Below are positions 1 to 10,021 of a DNA stretch of 64,000 bases, in pieces. Position numbers and translations under genes: made by a program. The number at the start of each line of letters is the position of its first letter. Position 1 is the stretch's first letter. The notes beneath the pieces were generated by a model. That model ran no database searches. It worked only from the letters and a program-made list of their open reading frames with translations, and had not been told where the DNA came from. This DNA is from Purpureocillium takamizusanense (lineage: Eukaryota > Ascomycota > Sordariomycetes > Hypocreales > Ophiocordycipitaceae), in contig NC_063069.1 of the NCBI RefSeq assembly GCF_022605165.1, positions 1 to 64,000 on the forward strand. The letters are read 5' to 3'.

Positions 1-140
1 ACCCCTAACCCTAACCCTAACCCTAACCCTAACCCTAACCCTAACCCTAACCCTAACCCTAACCCTAACCCTAACCCTAACCCTAACCCTAACCCTAACC
101 CTAACCCTAACCCTAACCCTAACCCTAACCCTAACCCTAA
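1..140. repeat. Telomere repeat array (CCCTAA)n
   Basis: About 22 uninterrupted CCCTAA units, the C-rich strand of the TTAGGG telomere repeat used by most filamentous fungi. The array sits at the very first base and ends abruptly in AT-rich sequence, so position 1 is at or very near the physical chromosome end. Confidence 0.98.
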
Positions 141-144
141 TAAG

Positions 145-420
145 GCATCTAGCTAAAAAGACCCCTTCGAGACCCTCCGCGAGGCCGCAAAAGAAAAACG
201 AAGGAAATATAAAGGGCTCGGAACGCGATTCCGGCCCCTTATCTTTTCGGCTGGAGGCCTTATAGAAAAAGAGACGGCTAAGTCCTATCGGGAAATTTAG
301 ACCCTTATAGGCCCGATTGCGGCTACTTAGCTCGATGCCTCTATCGGGCTTGCCCTTACGAAGACTAAGGCTAATTCCGCGGCTTCGATTATAGCCCTTA
401 ATACCTAAAGGCCCCTAGAA
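145..420 (+). pseudogene. RIP-damaged C-terminal tail of a LINE-type reverse transcriptase
   Basis: Reading the + strand in the frame that starts at 160 gives a coherent protein-like stretch broken only by TAA and TAG codons. Recognisable pieces are DPFETLREAAKEKRRKYKGL, an AGGLIEKETAKSYREI segment, then TLIGPIAAT and LDASIGLALTKTKANSAAS. I recognise this layout from the C-terminal end of jockey/Tad-like LINE polyproteins of Hypocreales, from memory. The stops at the TLIGPIAAT and LDASIG joins are what CAG to TAG (CpA to TpA) changes would give, the RIP signature. Only the last part of the element is here, and its upstream part would lie in the telomere. It starts 5-20 bases from the telomere array, so either the element inserted at the chromosome end or the end was healed within it. 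Confidence 0.6.
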
Positions 421-1527
421 ATAGGATAACCTACCTAGAAATAGGTTAAAAGGTAGATAAGGCTATTTCGTTTAATTTTCTAGCTTTTTAGGTCGCTATT
501 CCCCTAGATTAGATTACATAGGAATTTTACTAGATTTTTTCTCTATTTTTTCGCATATCTCTCGATCTTCTATCTCTCCTTATTATAAAGAAACTTAGTA
601 TTAGGCTAGATAACTTAATCTAAACTACTTACTACCCTAACCCTAAATCTCTTATTATATCTATATAGTTCTTATGCCTTTTATATTACTATAAATATAT
701 ATAATTATTATTACTTAATTACTCTTACTTATTATTACTATATTAAATATAAAAACTACTTTATGTAAGATATATCGTCCTATATAGGTATCTTAAGTAT
801 AATCCTATTAGCCGCTACCTTAGCTATAAGCGCTTTAACCCCTTAGATATAGCTATTTATTAATTATTTTATCGTATTTAAATTATAAAATACTCGTTTA
901 TTTCTACTTTTCTAACGCTAAAAAACTTCTTATTAGACTCGCTATAATTAACGCTATACTCTTATATATATTTAATCGTATTTTACGATATAGGGGTATA
1001 TTTAGTTATAACCTTAACCCTTTATTAAACCTACCCTTATTTTTTTAGCGTTTCCGCGACTATATGAGATAATTTTACTTACTTAAATAGAGAAGCCTAA
1101 CTATAATAGTTAGGCTTAAGTTAGTATAGGGTCCTAGCTATATATAGCGTTATTATACTTAGGGCCGCGCCTTAGGCTCTTATTAAGCTAAGCCCCTTAT
1201 ACTTCTTATTTTATATTTTCTTAAAATAGTTTTTCTTATCTTTATTATCCTTTTTATCCTTTATTATTCTTTTAGCTATTTTTTACTTAAGCTATTACTT
1301 AGTCTTTTTTTATACCTTCTCTTATTAATATACTATCCTTATATATATTAGTTAATAAATATTATTATCTATATTATAAGTTACTTCTTATTTAATACTC
1401 TATAGTTTTTTTATATTCTTAAGAATAAAGGTAGTAATCTTACTTTTATTAGCTTAGTTATACTTACTAGCCTTATAGACCTTAACTTTAACTTAAATAC
1501 TATCCGCTACCTATCTCTTTATAATAG
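421..1527. other. AT-rich RIP-like tract, no gene
   Basis: Very AT-rich sequence with a striking shortage of CA and TG and an excess of TA dinucleotides, as left by repeat-induced point mutation. Every frame is full of stops. I see no coding remnant beyond the reverse-transcriptase tail just upstream. It contains a short interstitial telomere-like motif at about 634-645. Confidence 0.75.
603..658 (+). repeat. Direct repeat copy A with telomere-like core
   Basis: A roughly 50-base stretch beginning AGGCTAGATAACTTAA and containing CTACCCTAACCCTAAA. It recurs in the same orientation at 1528-1576. The core is a short interstitial telomere motif. The two copies bracket the inner RIP block. Confidence 0.6.
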
Positions 1528-1576
1528 AGGCTAGATAACTTAAACTGCTTCCTACCCTAACTTAAAGTCCCTTAAT
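1528..1576 (+). repeat. Direct repeat copy B at the RIP/unique-sequence boundary
   Basis: Same orientation as copy A (603-658). It shares AGGCTAGATAACTTAA followed a few bases later by CTACCCTAAC. It marks a sharp change: to its left the DNA is RIP-damaged, and to its right lies an intact P450 gene. The last few codons and the stop of that P450 (1562-1580) fall inside the repeat. Confidence 0.55.
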
Positions 1577-3102
1577 CGTTTTTAGCTCTCTCTTCTGCAT
1601 TATAATTTTTAATGGCTTCTTTTTCCAAACTAAGAACGTCCTCTGACTCTTTATCCAGTCATGCTGATTAGGTATTAACTGATAATCCAGCGCGTAAAGA
1701 ATTCTCGAAATAATAAGCCGCATTTCAATATTAGCTAGTGATTTCCCTAGACAGTCTCGTGGACCAAAGCCAAAAGGTTTAAATACGTAGCTCCTATCCT
1801 GCGAAAAAGCTAGGTCATAACCTGGGCTGCAACGTGATAACCACCGTTCGGGTCGGAATTGGTCGGCATCTGCAAAGCTTTCTGGGTTTCGGAATGTCAC
1901 CCACTGATATACTGATATAAGAGTCTACCCGGAATGAATTAGCTACTGTATGGAGGGGCTTCCCTTCTTCTTTTCTCAGTGAAGCTGCAGTGAGCGCTTA
2001 CCCCTTGCGGCGTATAGCGCCCACCAATGTAGTCTCCCGGACAGATACGCGGTGGCATTTCTGGTGCACCAGGGTAAAGACGAAATGATTCCTTTATGCA
2101 AGCATTGAGATACTCAAGGTTGGCCGTCGTACTCGCCGAAATGCAGGATTCATCCGAAAATGCGGACCGGATCTCGTCGACAAGAGTCGTGTACGCCGCT
2201 AGGTTTGTTGCCAGCAGAAACCAAAACCCACACAGCGCGGTAGCCATAGTCTCGCTCCCGGCAAGAACCAAAGTCAATGATGTTCCAATCTTCTCACCCG
2301 GACCCATATAATCGTCTGTATTCGAACTCTTCCGATTCATGTAGCCGATAAAGCTCATGGTGTCCGGGTCGCCGTCTCCATTGACGCGATCCATGGCCCT
2401 TTTTATCAACGATGAGTTATTTTGTTCGTCGTTGACAGTCTGTCGGCATCGCTGAAATATATTAAGAAGGGCTGAAAGGATCGGATACGAGAGTAGGAAT
2501 CGGACCAATGCACTAGCCTGGATCCCAGGGTAGACATTCAAGACCCAGGCAGGAAATGCGCCCAGAGCCAGAGCACCGAAACGGTAGGAAAAAGTTACAT
2601 CCCCAATAATGTCGAAGGTCGTAAAGTTGATCCATTCAACGATATTAATTGGCGTGCCAACTCGTTCCGTTAGCTTCTGAACGAGTAGGCGGACGTGTGC
2701 GTTGATGCGCGACTCCTGTTCTGCAAGGACTGAGGTGCTAAAAGCGTGGCTAAGTTGCCGCCGAATCCGCCGATGTGTATTATATGGTGCCCCGATAATG
2801 CTGGCATCATCACCAGGGAAGATGTAGCCAGCCTGTTTGGAGTATTCCTTCTCTTCTCCGCCAGATCGATATGCAAAGACCTGCTGCCATCCGACCGATC
2901 CATCTACCGCAATATGGTTAGGACCAATACGCACTGCTGGACCATATTTCTGATGGAGGATGGCCACGTGCTTAAGCCAAGTTCCGCTGATGTGTGCCAT
3001 ATAAAGATACGGCAGATAGCATATTGCTAGGAGTGGTGGGCCAGGGTACACTGAGAGCGGATGGAACCAGAGGCGGTATACTGCAACCGGTAATAAGAGC
3101 AT
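1562..3102 (-). CDS. Cytochrome P450 monooxygenase
   Basis: Two exons, 3102..2002 and 1924..1562, joined over a 77-nt intron (GTAAGC...GGGTAG). The product is 487 aa. It has a short hydrophobic N-terminus running into WFHPLSVYPGPP, the I-helix AGSET motif near residue 282, the K-helix ExxR as ESFR at 338-341, the FRPERW motif, and the heme loop FGFGPRDCLGK with the ligand Cys near 425. The chosen intron restores the conserved stretch before the heme loop (SVYQW). The N-terminal membrane anchor looks short, so a small upstream exon may be missing. The C-terminus ends in the boundary repeat but follows a complete P450 fold. The family resembles fungal secondary-metabolism P450s such as trichothecene hydroxylases; the substrate is unknown. 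It is divergent from the b5/acyl-CoA dehydrogenase gene, which suggests co-expression. Confidence 0.88.
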
Positions 3103-3974
3103 ACATAGAACTATCTATAAGAAAGTCTTAGCGTTTTGTTAAAAAAATGACTGTTGTCCATGAATATCGGGTGATCTTTGTCGACTCACAGCAACACTAA
3201 CGAGTACCGTTAGGCTCGCAAGTCTGGCACCAAAAAGGACAGACGTAGCTTCTTGAGTGGCTGGCATATTGGGCTGAGGCCGAATCTGAGTAGCAATAAC
3301 AGCACATTATTTCGTCGAAAGTTGCGACAAGTGCGACGTCTTCTTTATAATAACGGCATTCTCGTCTTGCCGACTTTTGTCGGAACTGTCCCGCTGACGG
3401 GTTAATCTGGGACAATACACCATCGCCAAGTGGCGAAAACCACCTAAAAGAGAGATGAAAAGTCGGTGTAACCCCCATTAGATATATGACAGTATGACGG
3501 AGCGTCCGAGATATCGTGGATAATCCGAGACTGAAGCCTCACCGCTAAATGGCGCGAATGAGCACAGTGGTCAGACGGACGGTAGACGCTGATATGCCAC
3601 ACAAAAAGCAAACATCGCACATTTTGAACGGAACATTGACCTGGTGACACAAAGTATAAACCAGTCACTACGCGGGATTTAAAACAAGCCGAGTTGAAAC
3701 ATATATCTAAAGCAGAACATTGTCGACACTTTTGCGAAACAAGCCGTGCGGACCCGATTACTGAACTGTCGTTCCCAAGTCTGTTAACCCTAAGTATGCG
3801 CTGGCATAAGAGAGTAGCTAATTAGGTCCTCTAACATTTCTTCCCCTATAAACTACTACAGTCGGTTCGCTCATGTACACTGGCCTGAATTTGACAGCCT
3901 CGTTTCCCGTGCCGAACGCAAAACTTCCTCAAACCTCACTGTACTTACGAGCTTGCTGTGCACGACTAATCAAA
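3103..3974. promoter_or_regulatory. Divergent intergenic region between P450 and b5-acyl-CoA dehydrogenase
   Basis: About 0.87 kb of ordinary-composition DNA between two genes transcribed away from each other, so it must hold both promoters. No convincing coding sequence lies on either strand. I could not assign individual factor sites. Confidence 0.5.
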
Positions 3975-5743
3975 ATGTGGCCTCAAAAGCGCATGTTTAC
4001 ACGTCAAGATGTGCAAGCCGAAACAACCGATGATGCCCCAATCTGTATTATCGACAGTATGGTGTTCAATCTTGCCTCGTTCCTTGAAACGCATCCTGGC
4101 GGCGCTGCTGTCCTGCGACAAGCTGGAGGACAGGATGCTACCGAATTATTCTTCAGCGTTCACCGTCAGGAGGTCTTGTTTCGCTATCCTGACCTATTTG
4201 TCGGTGGCATAAAGAACGAGAAGCCACAGACTATCATGCGGCGATCAGGAGAGCGAAGCCTCGTGCCATATGCTGAACCGCTCTGGCTTTCGCAACCCTT
4301 CCAAAGTCCGTACTATCAGGAGTCACATCGCCGATTGCAGAGAGCCCTTCGGATCTTTGTAGATGAAAGCCTGGCACCAGAAGCAGAAAAGTGTGAAATC
4401 ACTGGTGACTACATCAGCCAAGAGATGATCCGACTGATGAGCAACCTCGGTATTCTGCACATGCGTCTAGGTCCTGGAGAGCACCTGGACGGTATGGAAC
4501 TGATGGGTGGTGCCTTACACGGGGATGAGTTTGACTTTTTTCATAGCCTGATTGTTTCCCAGGAGTTATCGCGGCCGATGACACGGGGGTTTCAGGATGG
4601 CAACATGGCAGGCATGGTAATTGGGCTCACGCTGGTACTGAAATACGGCTCGCCGGCTATAAAGAGAAAAGTGGTGCAAGAGGTTCTAGCTGGCGAGAAA
4701 AAACTATGCTTGGCCATCACCGAGGCTTTTGCTGGCTCCGATGTCAGGAACCTGAAGACTGTTGCGCGCAAAACGGAAGACGGGAAGCATTACGTGGGTT
4801 TTTACTGCCTTCTCGGAACTTTCTGACCCAACACAAGCCATGTCAGGCTTCTTGTTGTTGCGCAAGGCTAACTCTAGGCTCGCCTCTAGGTTGTTAATGG
4901 AAGCAAGAAATGGATAACCAACGGCATGTGGTGTGACTACTTCGTCACGGCTGTACAAACTGGTGGATCCCTGAGCGTTTTGCTCGTCGAAAGAGGTCCC
5001 GGTCTCGAAACGAAGCCCATTCAGACGTCCTATTCCGCTGCTGCTGGTACCTCCTTTGTATCCTTTGCTAATGTTGTCGTTCCCATCGAGAACCTGATTG
5101 GTGAGGAAGATCAAGGCACGAAGCTGATCATGAGCAACTTTAATCATGAGCGATGGTCTATGGCCTGTATGCCCTCTAACATTGCCAAAAGAATTTCAAG
5201 CCACTGTGTCTAATAATGATTGGGCAGGCATATCGATTTCTATAGCGAGGATGATCGTTGAGGAGTGCCTTAAGTGGGCGAATCAGCGCAGGGCGTTTGG
5301 CAAAACGTTGATGGCACAGCCTGTTGTCCGACAAAAGTAACATTTGCAGCCCATTTACGGTCCGCTATAATAAAGAAAAGTACGCTAATACCATCCGTCT
5401 TACTAGGCTCGCAAAAATCATCATGCTGGTTGAAAGTAACCAGTCCTGGCTCGAGACAATTACGTTTCAGCTCTGTCAACTTCCACGGCATCAACACGGC
5501 CGCCTCCTTGCCGGCCCTATTGCTCTGCTGAAAACAAGCTGCACGCGTGCTGCGCATGTTATTGCCGACGAAGCCGTCCAGATTTGGGGAGGCCGTGGTC
5601 TGACCCAGTCGGGCATGGGAAAGTTTATTGAGCGATTCAATAGAACTCATGCCTTTGACAGCATTTTGGGAGGCGGCGAGACTATACTAAATGATCTGGC
5701 TGTTAGACAGTTGATGAAGGAATTTCCAAAGGCGGCATTGTAG
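3975..5743 (+). CDS. Cytochrome b5 / acyl-CoA dehydrogenase fusion
   Basis: Four exons: 3975..4793, 4890..5166, 5228..5336 and 5407..5743 (513 aa). Introns are 96, 61 and 70 nt with good GT-AG ends, and each join restores conserved sequence. Residues 1-80 form a cytochrome b5-like heme domain with HPGG (His40) and a second likely heme ligand at His63. The rest is an acyl-CoA dehydrogenase: ITEAFAGSDV, the KKWITNG flavin-contact stretch, the NHERW and EECLKWANQR helices, LAGPIALLK, DEAVQIWGGRG and the C-terminal ILGGGE motif. Such fusions are known in fungi. They are expected to use FAD to introduce or remove a 2,3-double bond in an acyl thioester, with b5 passing electrons, but this substrate is unknown. 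An in-frame ATG 102 nt upstream (3873) is possible; I prefer 3975 because the b5 domain begins there. Confidence 0.88.
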
Positions 5744-5785
5744 GCATTATTATACCTTGACATTCTTCCCGGGTCTTTAAATAAC

Positions 5786-6844
5786 TCAGCCAATCTCTCC
5801 CATCGTAAAGTCACCCTGGTCAAGGTGACTCTTAAACCATCCACGTACCTCCTTAAACTTATGCGACATGACATGGACCTTATATCCTTCAGGCCTTCTT
5901 AGATTCACAAATGCCTCCTCATCTAGAGCATTTTGACTCTGCCAAGCAGTTATAGCTTCAAAGTTCTTACACTGGTGCTCAATATTGAAATCAGGAAACG
6001 GGTGATCCACGGTATCTGTCCAGAAGTGCGTATATACGTCCGTACTAGCAGTACACATAATCTTCTGCGCGAGTAGCCATACACAGTGTGATAAATGGAG
6101 CTGGTGAATCTGTGTGGTTGTGTTAAATCCGCCTGGGTACGAATGAGCATAGTAGTAATCCCAGCGTGCCTCGCGCCGGAGGGCATCCAGACAGTGAAGC
6201 TGGTGGAACACATCGATCCGCCCGAAATAACTGTCATTTCCGTGGCCCCACTCAGACGGGATCTTTACGGATGTATCAGGGTCCTTGCCGATCGCTAAAA
6301 CCTGCTTTCTTGTGAGGGGTACTGGCCGAGTATCATAGAGCGACTCCCATGCCTTATCAACTTCCGAGCTAGGCTCGCGACGGTAGACAATTGGGGGCTC
6401 TCTATTGAGAAGAGTTGCGTCCATACGTTTCGGAGAGATGCGGACGTCTATGTCGTCAAGTAGTGGCGCTAGTAAAGGTACCGTTCTTAGACAATGTTTC
6501 GATAAGAATTGTAAGAACGATAACTAACAAGGCATCGATAGGGCTTTAAGATGGTAGTTTCTCAACTGGTCGTCAATATGACTGGTATAGAGGGGAGCTT
6601 GTGGCTGTACAGAAATAAAGAACAGCGTGCTCGATATTATGAAAAGGATCATATTCAGCCATACGAGACACAGCAACGATCTTCGAGATTTTGAGACATG
6701 TTGATGTTGCTGATGCGACCTAATTTGCCACAGGGTCTTGCCGCCGGATTGCTGTTCATCATCTGGCTCCTTGATGGAGGAGTATTTCAGGTTTTTGCAG
6801 AGGGAAGGAAATAAAGCATTAGAAAAGCTTAACACTGACCTCAT
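5786..6844 (-). CDS. UstYa-like oxidase (DUF3328), copy 1
   Basis: Two exons, 6844..6529 and 6468..5786 (332 aa), with a 60-nt GTTAGT...TAG intron. Joining restores the family sequence KALSMPSPLLDDIDVRIS. A single transmembrane segment near residues 58-80 precedes a lumenal domain with both diagnostic HxxHC motifs, HQLHC and HLSHC, plus the late HQCKNFEAI block. UstYa-like proteins act as copper-type oxidases that cyclise, halogenate or oxidise peptides and other metabolites in fungal clusters, for example in ustiloxin, cyclochlorotine and asperipin pathways. All key residues look intact. It is divergent from a second family member across 357 bp, and this pairing is typical of peptide-modifying clusters. 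Confidence 0.9.
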
Positions 6845-7201
6845 CGTGAGATCTAAGTGAAGGACACCGCTTTAGGGATATTTGGCCATCCAGTTTACCT
6901 CCTCTATTTAGCTCACCTGATGCTACAATGCTGTACAGTACAGTAATATACGACCCGGTACGCTCTCCACAGCGATGCATGTTAGGTCTTTGCAACGATA
7001 TTCCCAGCCGCCCCGTCAGCTGACCAACGACTGGGTCAGCACACACAGCATGAACCACCCGACGAACTTATCGTTGCGTCCTTCTTCTCGACGGGTGCTC
7101 GTAGGTATTATCTGTGCGGTATAAGACCATAGTGACTTACAGGCTGGTCGAGTTTCTCTTTCAATCCAGTGAGTCTTATTTGCTAGAGATCAGATATCGG
7201 A
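6845..7201. promoter_or_regulatory. Bidirectional promoter of the two UstYa-like genes
   Basis: 357 bp separate the two divergent start codons. No ORF of interest lies here. A shared promoter would couple expression of the two oxidases. No single factor site can be named with confidence. Confidence 0.5.
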
Positions 7202-7921
7202 ATGAACCGCCAAAATTTGCGCATGCGCATCTTTCGCCTTGTGTTTGCGTCGCTTCTAGCAACGACATGCGCTATCATGCTGGTGCCATTAGTGTTTGTC
7301 AAAATTGAACATATTGATTTTGCTTCTCGCTTCCAGGCCCCTGGCTGGGGACATAATGAGACACATAGCAGCTGTCACAGCAATCTCGGCACCCTTGGAA
7401 CACGGGCAATCACATTCCTATTGGATTTGGAACATGACAAGAACAATAGCTCTCTCTTGCAACAACTCGAGCAATATCAGGGCAATGTATTCCTGCAGAT
7501 GAAAGAAGTAGGACACCAGAAGCCGCTGCTCTATGGAATCTCAATGTTCCACCAGCTGCACTGCTTGGAGATCTTGAAAGCCGCTCTCCAGCGCAACACA
7601 CCTGCGCATCATCCCTCGCATAAACGTTTCGGAAAGGGTATGGGGTTTGATCACGGAGCGCACGTCAGTCACTGTCTGAACTATATTGCTCAGGCACGTA
7701 CACCCGGAGCTTCTGACACCTGGGGCAGGTTTAACTAATTAACGATCGACTAGGGAATTATGTGCGCCGCTGATGACACGATTGAGTCATCGTTCCCTAT
7801 CGAGACGAGCCCGGGACAGCACATCCAGATCGTGAATGGCCATGGAATTGTACACAAATGCAGGGAATCGGCTGCTGTCTATGACGTCGCGATGGGCAGC
7901 CTAACAAGACCAATTTCATAA
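7202..7921 (+). CDS. UstYa-like oxidase (DUF3328), copy 2, with a GC-AG intron
   Basis: Two exons, 7202..7693 and 7754..7921 (219 aa). Transmembrane residues about 10-32 are followed by HQLHC (about 117-121) and HVSHC, then GIMCAADDTIE and the C-terminal NGHGIVHKC block, the full family layout. The frame is kept only if the 60-nt intron begins CAG/GCACGT and ends GACTAG, a GC-AG intron, with an ACTAAT branch site about 20 nt before the acceptor. With a normal GT donor four bases later the frame is lost and the protein ends before the second half. The alternative is a real 3' truncation at 7738. The family role is oxidative tailoring in the endomembrane system. Confidence 0.82.
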
Positions 7922-8640
7922 CAACGGGGGCTGCAAGAGGGTGATACAGTACGAGGAGTTTAGGGAGATAGTATTAGTAATGAAAAGACTTAAGAACGAG
8001 GTATAGGAATCTTAATAATCTTAATACTAGGAGACCCTAGGGTTAAGTTATTATAGGTAGCGGTAGAAGCATTATAACCCTACGACAGGCTTACTTATAG
8101 TATAGAGTAGTGCTAGCCGCATAGATAGAAAGTACTAGCTATATAGATATTCTATATTTTAATTTTTCTTAGCCAATCTTATACTATATAGCCCGCTATA
8201 CCTAAATAAAGTTTATAGCGCGGGTTAGCGTAGGGCTACCCTATTAAAACCGGTTATATAGTTAGGCCTATAGTATAATAGGTGCCTATACTAACTTTTA
8301 ATACTATTATAAGTATTATATTATAATACCTTCAATACTATACTATAATATAAGTAGCTATTGTATAGCTCTTATATAGGCCTACGACTATAATATAGAT
8401 CTTAGTCTTCTTCTTAGTATATTTTAATAGCTTATCGATAAATAACTTACCGATAAGTAGCTTATTAATAAGTAGCTTACTAATAAGTAGCTTACTAATA
8501 AGTAGCTTACTAATAAGTAGCTTATTAATAAATAACTTACCGCTAATAATAAGTTTCTTATAGGCTATAATACTAATAAGCTAATTAATAAGATTTTAAT
8601 ATAGGCTAGTTAATTAATAAGGTAGCTAATAATAACTTTA
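7922..8640. other. Second RIP-like AT-rich tract
   Basis: From about 7960 the sequence becomes AT-rich, TA-rich and poor in CA/TG, with stops in all frames, like the telomere-side block. It contains the 15-bp minisatellite at 8436-8540. No coding remnant could be identified. It ends sharply near 8640, where GC content returns to normal. Confidence 0.7.
8436..8540 (+). repeat. 15-bp minisatellite, seven units
   Basis: Seven adjacent 15-bp units. The central ones read TAATAAGTAGCTTAC and are identical; the outer ones differ at a few positions (CGATAAATAACTTAC, CGATAAGTAGCTTAT). Outer-unit decay with identical middle units is the usual result of unequal exchange or slippage. It lies inside the RIP tract. 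Confidence 0.9.
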
Positions 8641-10021
8641 TTAGGGCTGTGAGGTAAGACAAGAACAAACAGAGACGCGCGTGCCTGGAAACATCAGACT
8701 CACCCGCAGCAACCGCGCCCGTATGTCCGGGACCTTACGAATCAGCATGCCAGCGCGCGCTGCCCTGCTGGGCTCGCTTTGCTGGCCGTGTTTGGGGAAA
8801 AGTGCCAACATGGCCGGGGCAGCTCGCCGCCGATGATAGTCTGGCTGCCCAAGAGTCAGTCAAATTGAAAAGTAATAACGGTAGGCTGTCGCCACGCTCC
8901 GTCAGCTAGTCAGCCTGATGAAGTCGCTGCAACTCAGCCGAGGCGGCAATTGTGACAGGGCATACTGCTTGTGGAAATGGCTAAATCGGCGGGGTGATTA
9001 CGACTATTCGAGTCGGTCGGTTATGGGCACGGCGAAGCTGCGAAAGATATCTAGACTTTTTGCTGCGGCAGCAGGAATCGCGACGCCTCGTACGTTCATG
9101 GTGCCGAAAATGAGGGGCAGCACGACAAAGAAGTCCAGATCAACCCGTCGGTGCACCAAGCGCCACCAACCTGGTGCGCAAATGCGCAAATGCTAGGGTG
9201 CATAACGCGGCGTCAATATCGAGAGCACGGGGCGAACCAGCACACCCGGCCGCGGTCGACGCTTTGTTGAACATAAACGCGGTCTCGGCAGTGCCGTGGC
9301 GGGCAGTGTCACCAGCCACTAAGTTAGTATATAGTACAGTACTATTGGTTAAATCTGCGCCAGGATCGTGCACTACAGACGCCAAGGGCAGACATCGCAC
9401 GATCGCAGACCCAAGTTGGGGAAACTATTACCGCCCTATTGCATCAGCATCTAGAGATAACCGGGGCAATCGGACTAGACTGAGAGCTTGCTGGGCCCCC
9501 TCCGCCGCGTATCGAAGCAGCCTAGCGTGCACGAGGTTGCTGGCGAGACTGCGAGCGACGAGAAGTAACCAGACGGTAGCATACATCAGAGGCTGCCTGT
9601 CATTGCCTGGAGGTCCACCTGTGTCTTGCATTCCGTACCGCCGCGAGACGGACAGCTAACTTTATATGACATTAGAGGCCCCGGTGACTAGACCAGGTGT
9701 GGGCGGATTGTATGCAATATCAATTGTGTGGTCGTTGGTTCTGTTATCTCGATGGCATCCAGGAGCACTAAGGCGCTGCTTACCTTAGGCGTTATAATTC
9801 CTCCGTGACCAAGTTTAGGCTATGTGAGCGCCCGCGTGTACCTTAACGAATATAGCAAGGGCAGTACCCTTTTACCGTAGTCTCTAGCCGAATGCAACTG
9901 GAGTTTAATAGACTTTATTGATATGTTGAATATCGTCTTTAGATATGGTGAAGGCCAGCTAACACCACGGGCTGAGACTATACTATAGATTGGAAAGTTG
10001 CTTCTCCCAAGGCGTGACTGT
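8641..10021. other. Intergenic, no recognisable gene
   Basis: About 1.4 kb of mixed composition. Open frames up to about 160 codons exist on both strands, but they overlap one another, carry no recognisable motif and look like chance frames in GC-richer DNA. No repeat or RNA gene was seen. Confidence 0.5.

Noticed and set aside
3197..3668. Two short - strand frames between the P450 and the b5-acyl-CoA dehydrogenase
   Set aside because: No signal peptide or motif, and they lie in the divergent promoter region.
5167..5227. Alternative acceptor at about 5250 for the second intron of the b5-acyl-CoA dehydrogenase
   Set aside because: It keeps frame but shortens the helix between HERW and EEC by several residues; the acceptor at 5227 restores family length.
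8436..8540. Array of seven similar units considered as a CRISPR array
   Set aside because: Units are directly adjacent 15-mers with no unique spacers, in a eukaryotic subtelomere; it is a minisatellite.
9174..9659. 161-codon open frame on + in the gene-poor zone
   Set aside because: No motif, no codon or repeat logic, overlaps an opposite-strand frame; looks like chance in GC-richer DNA.
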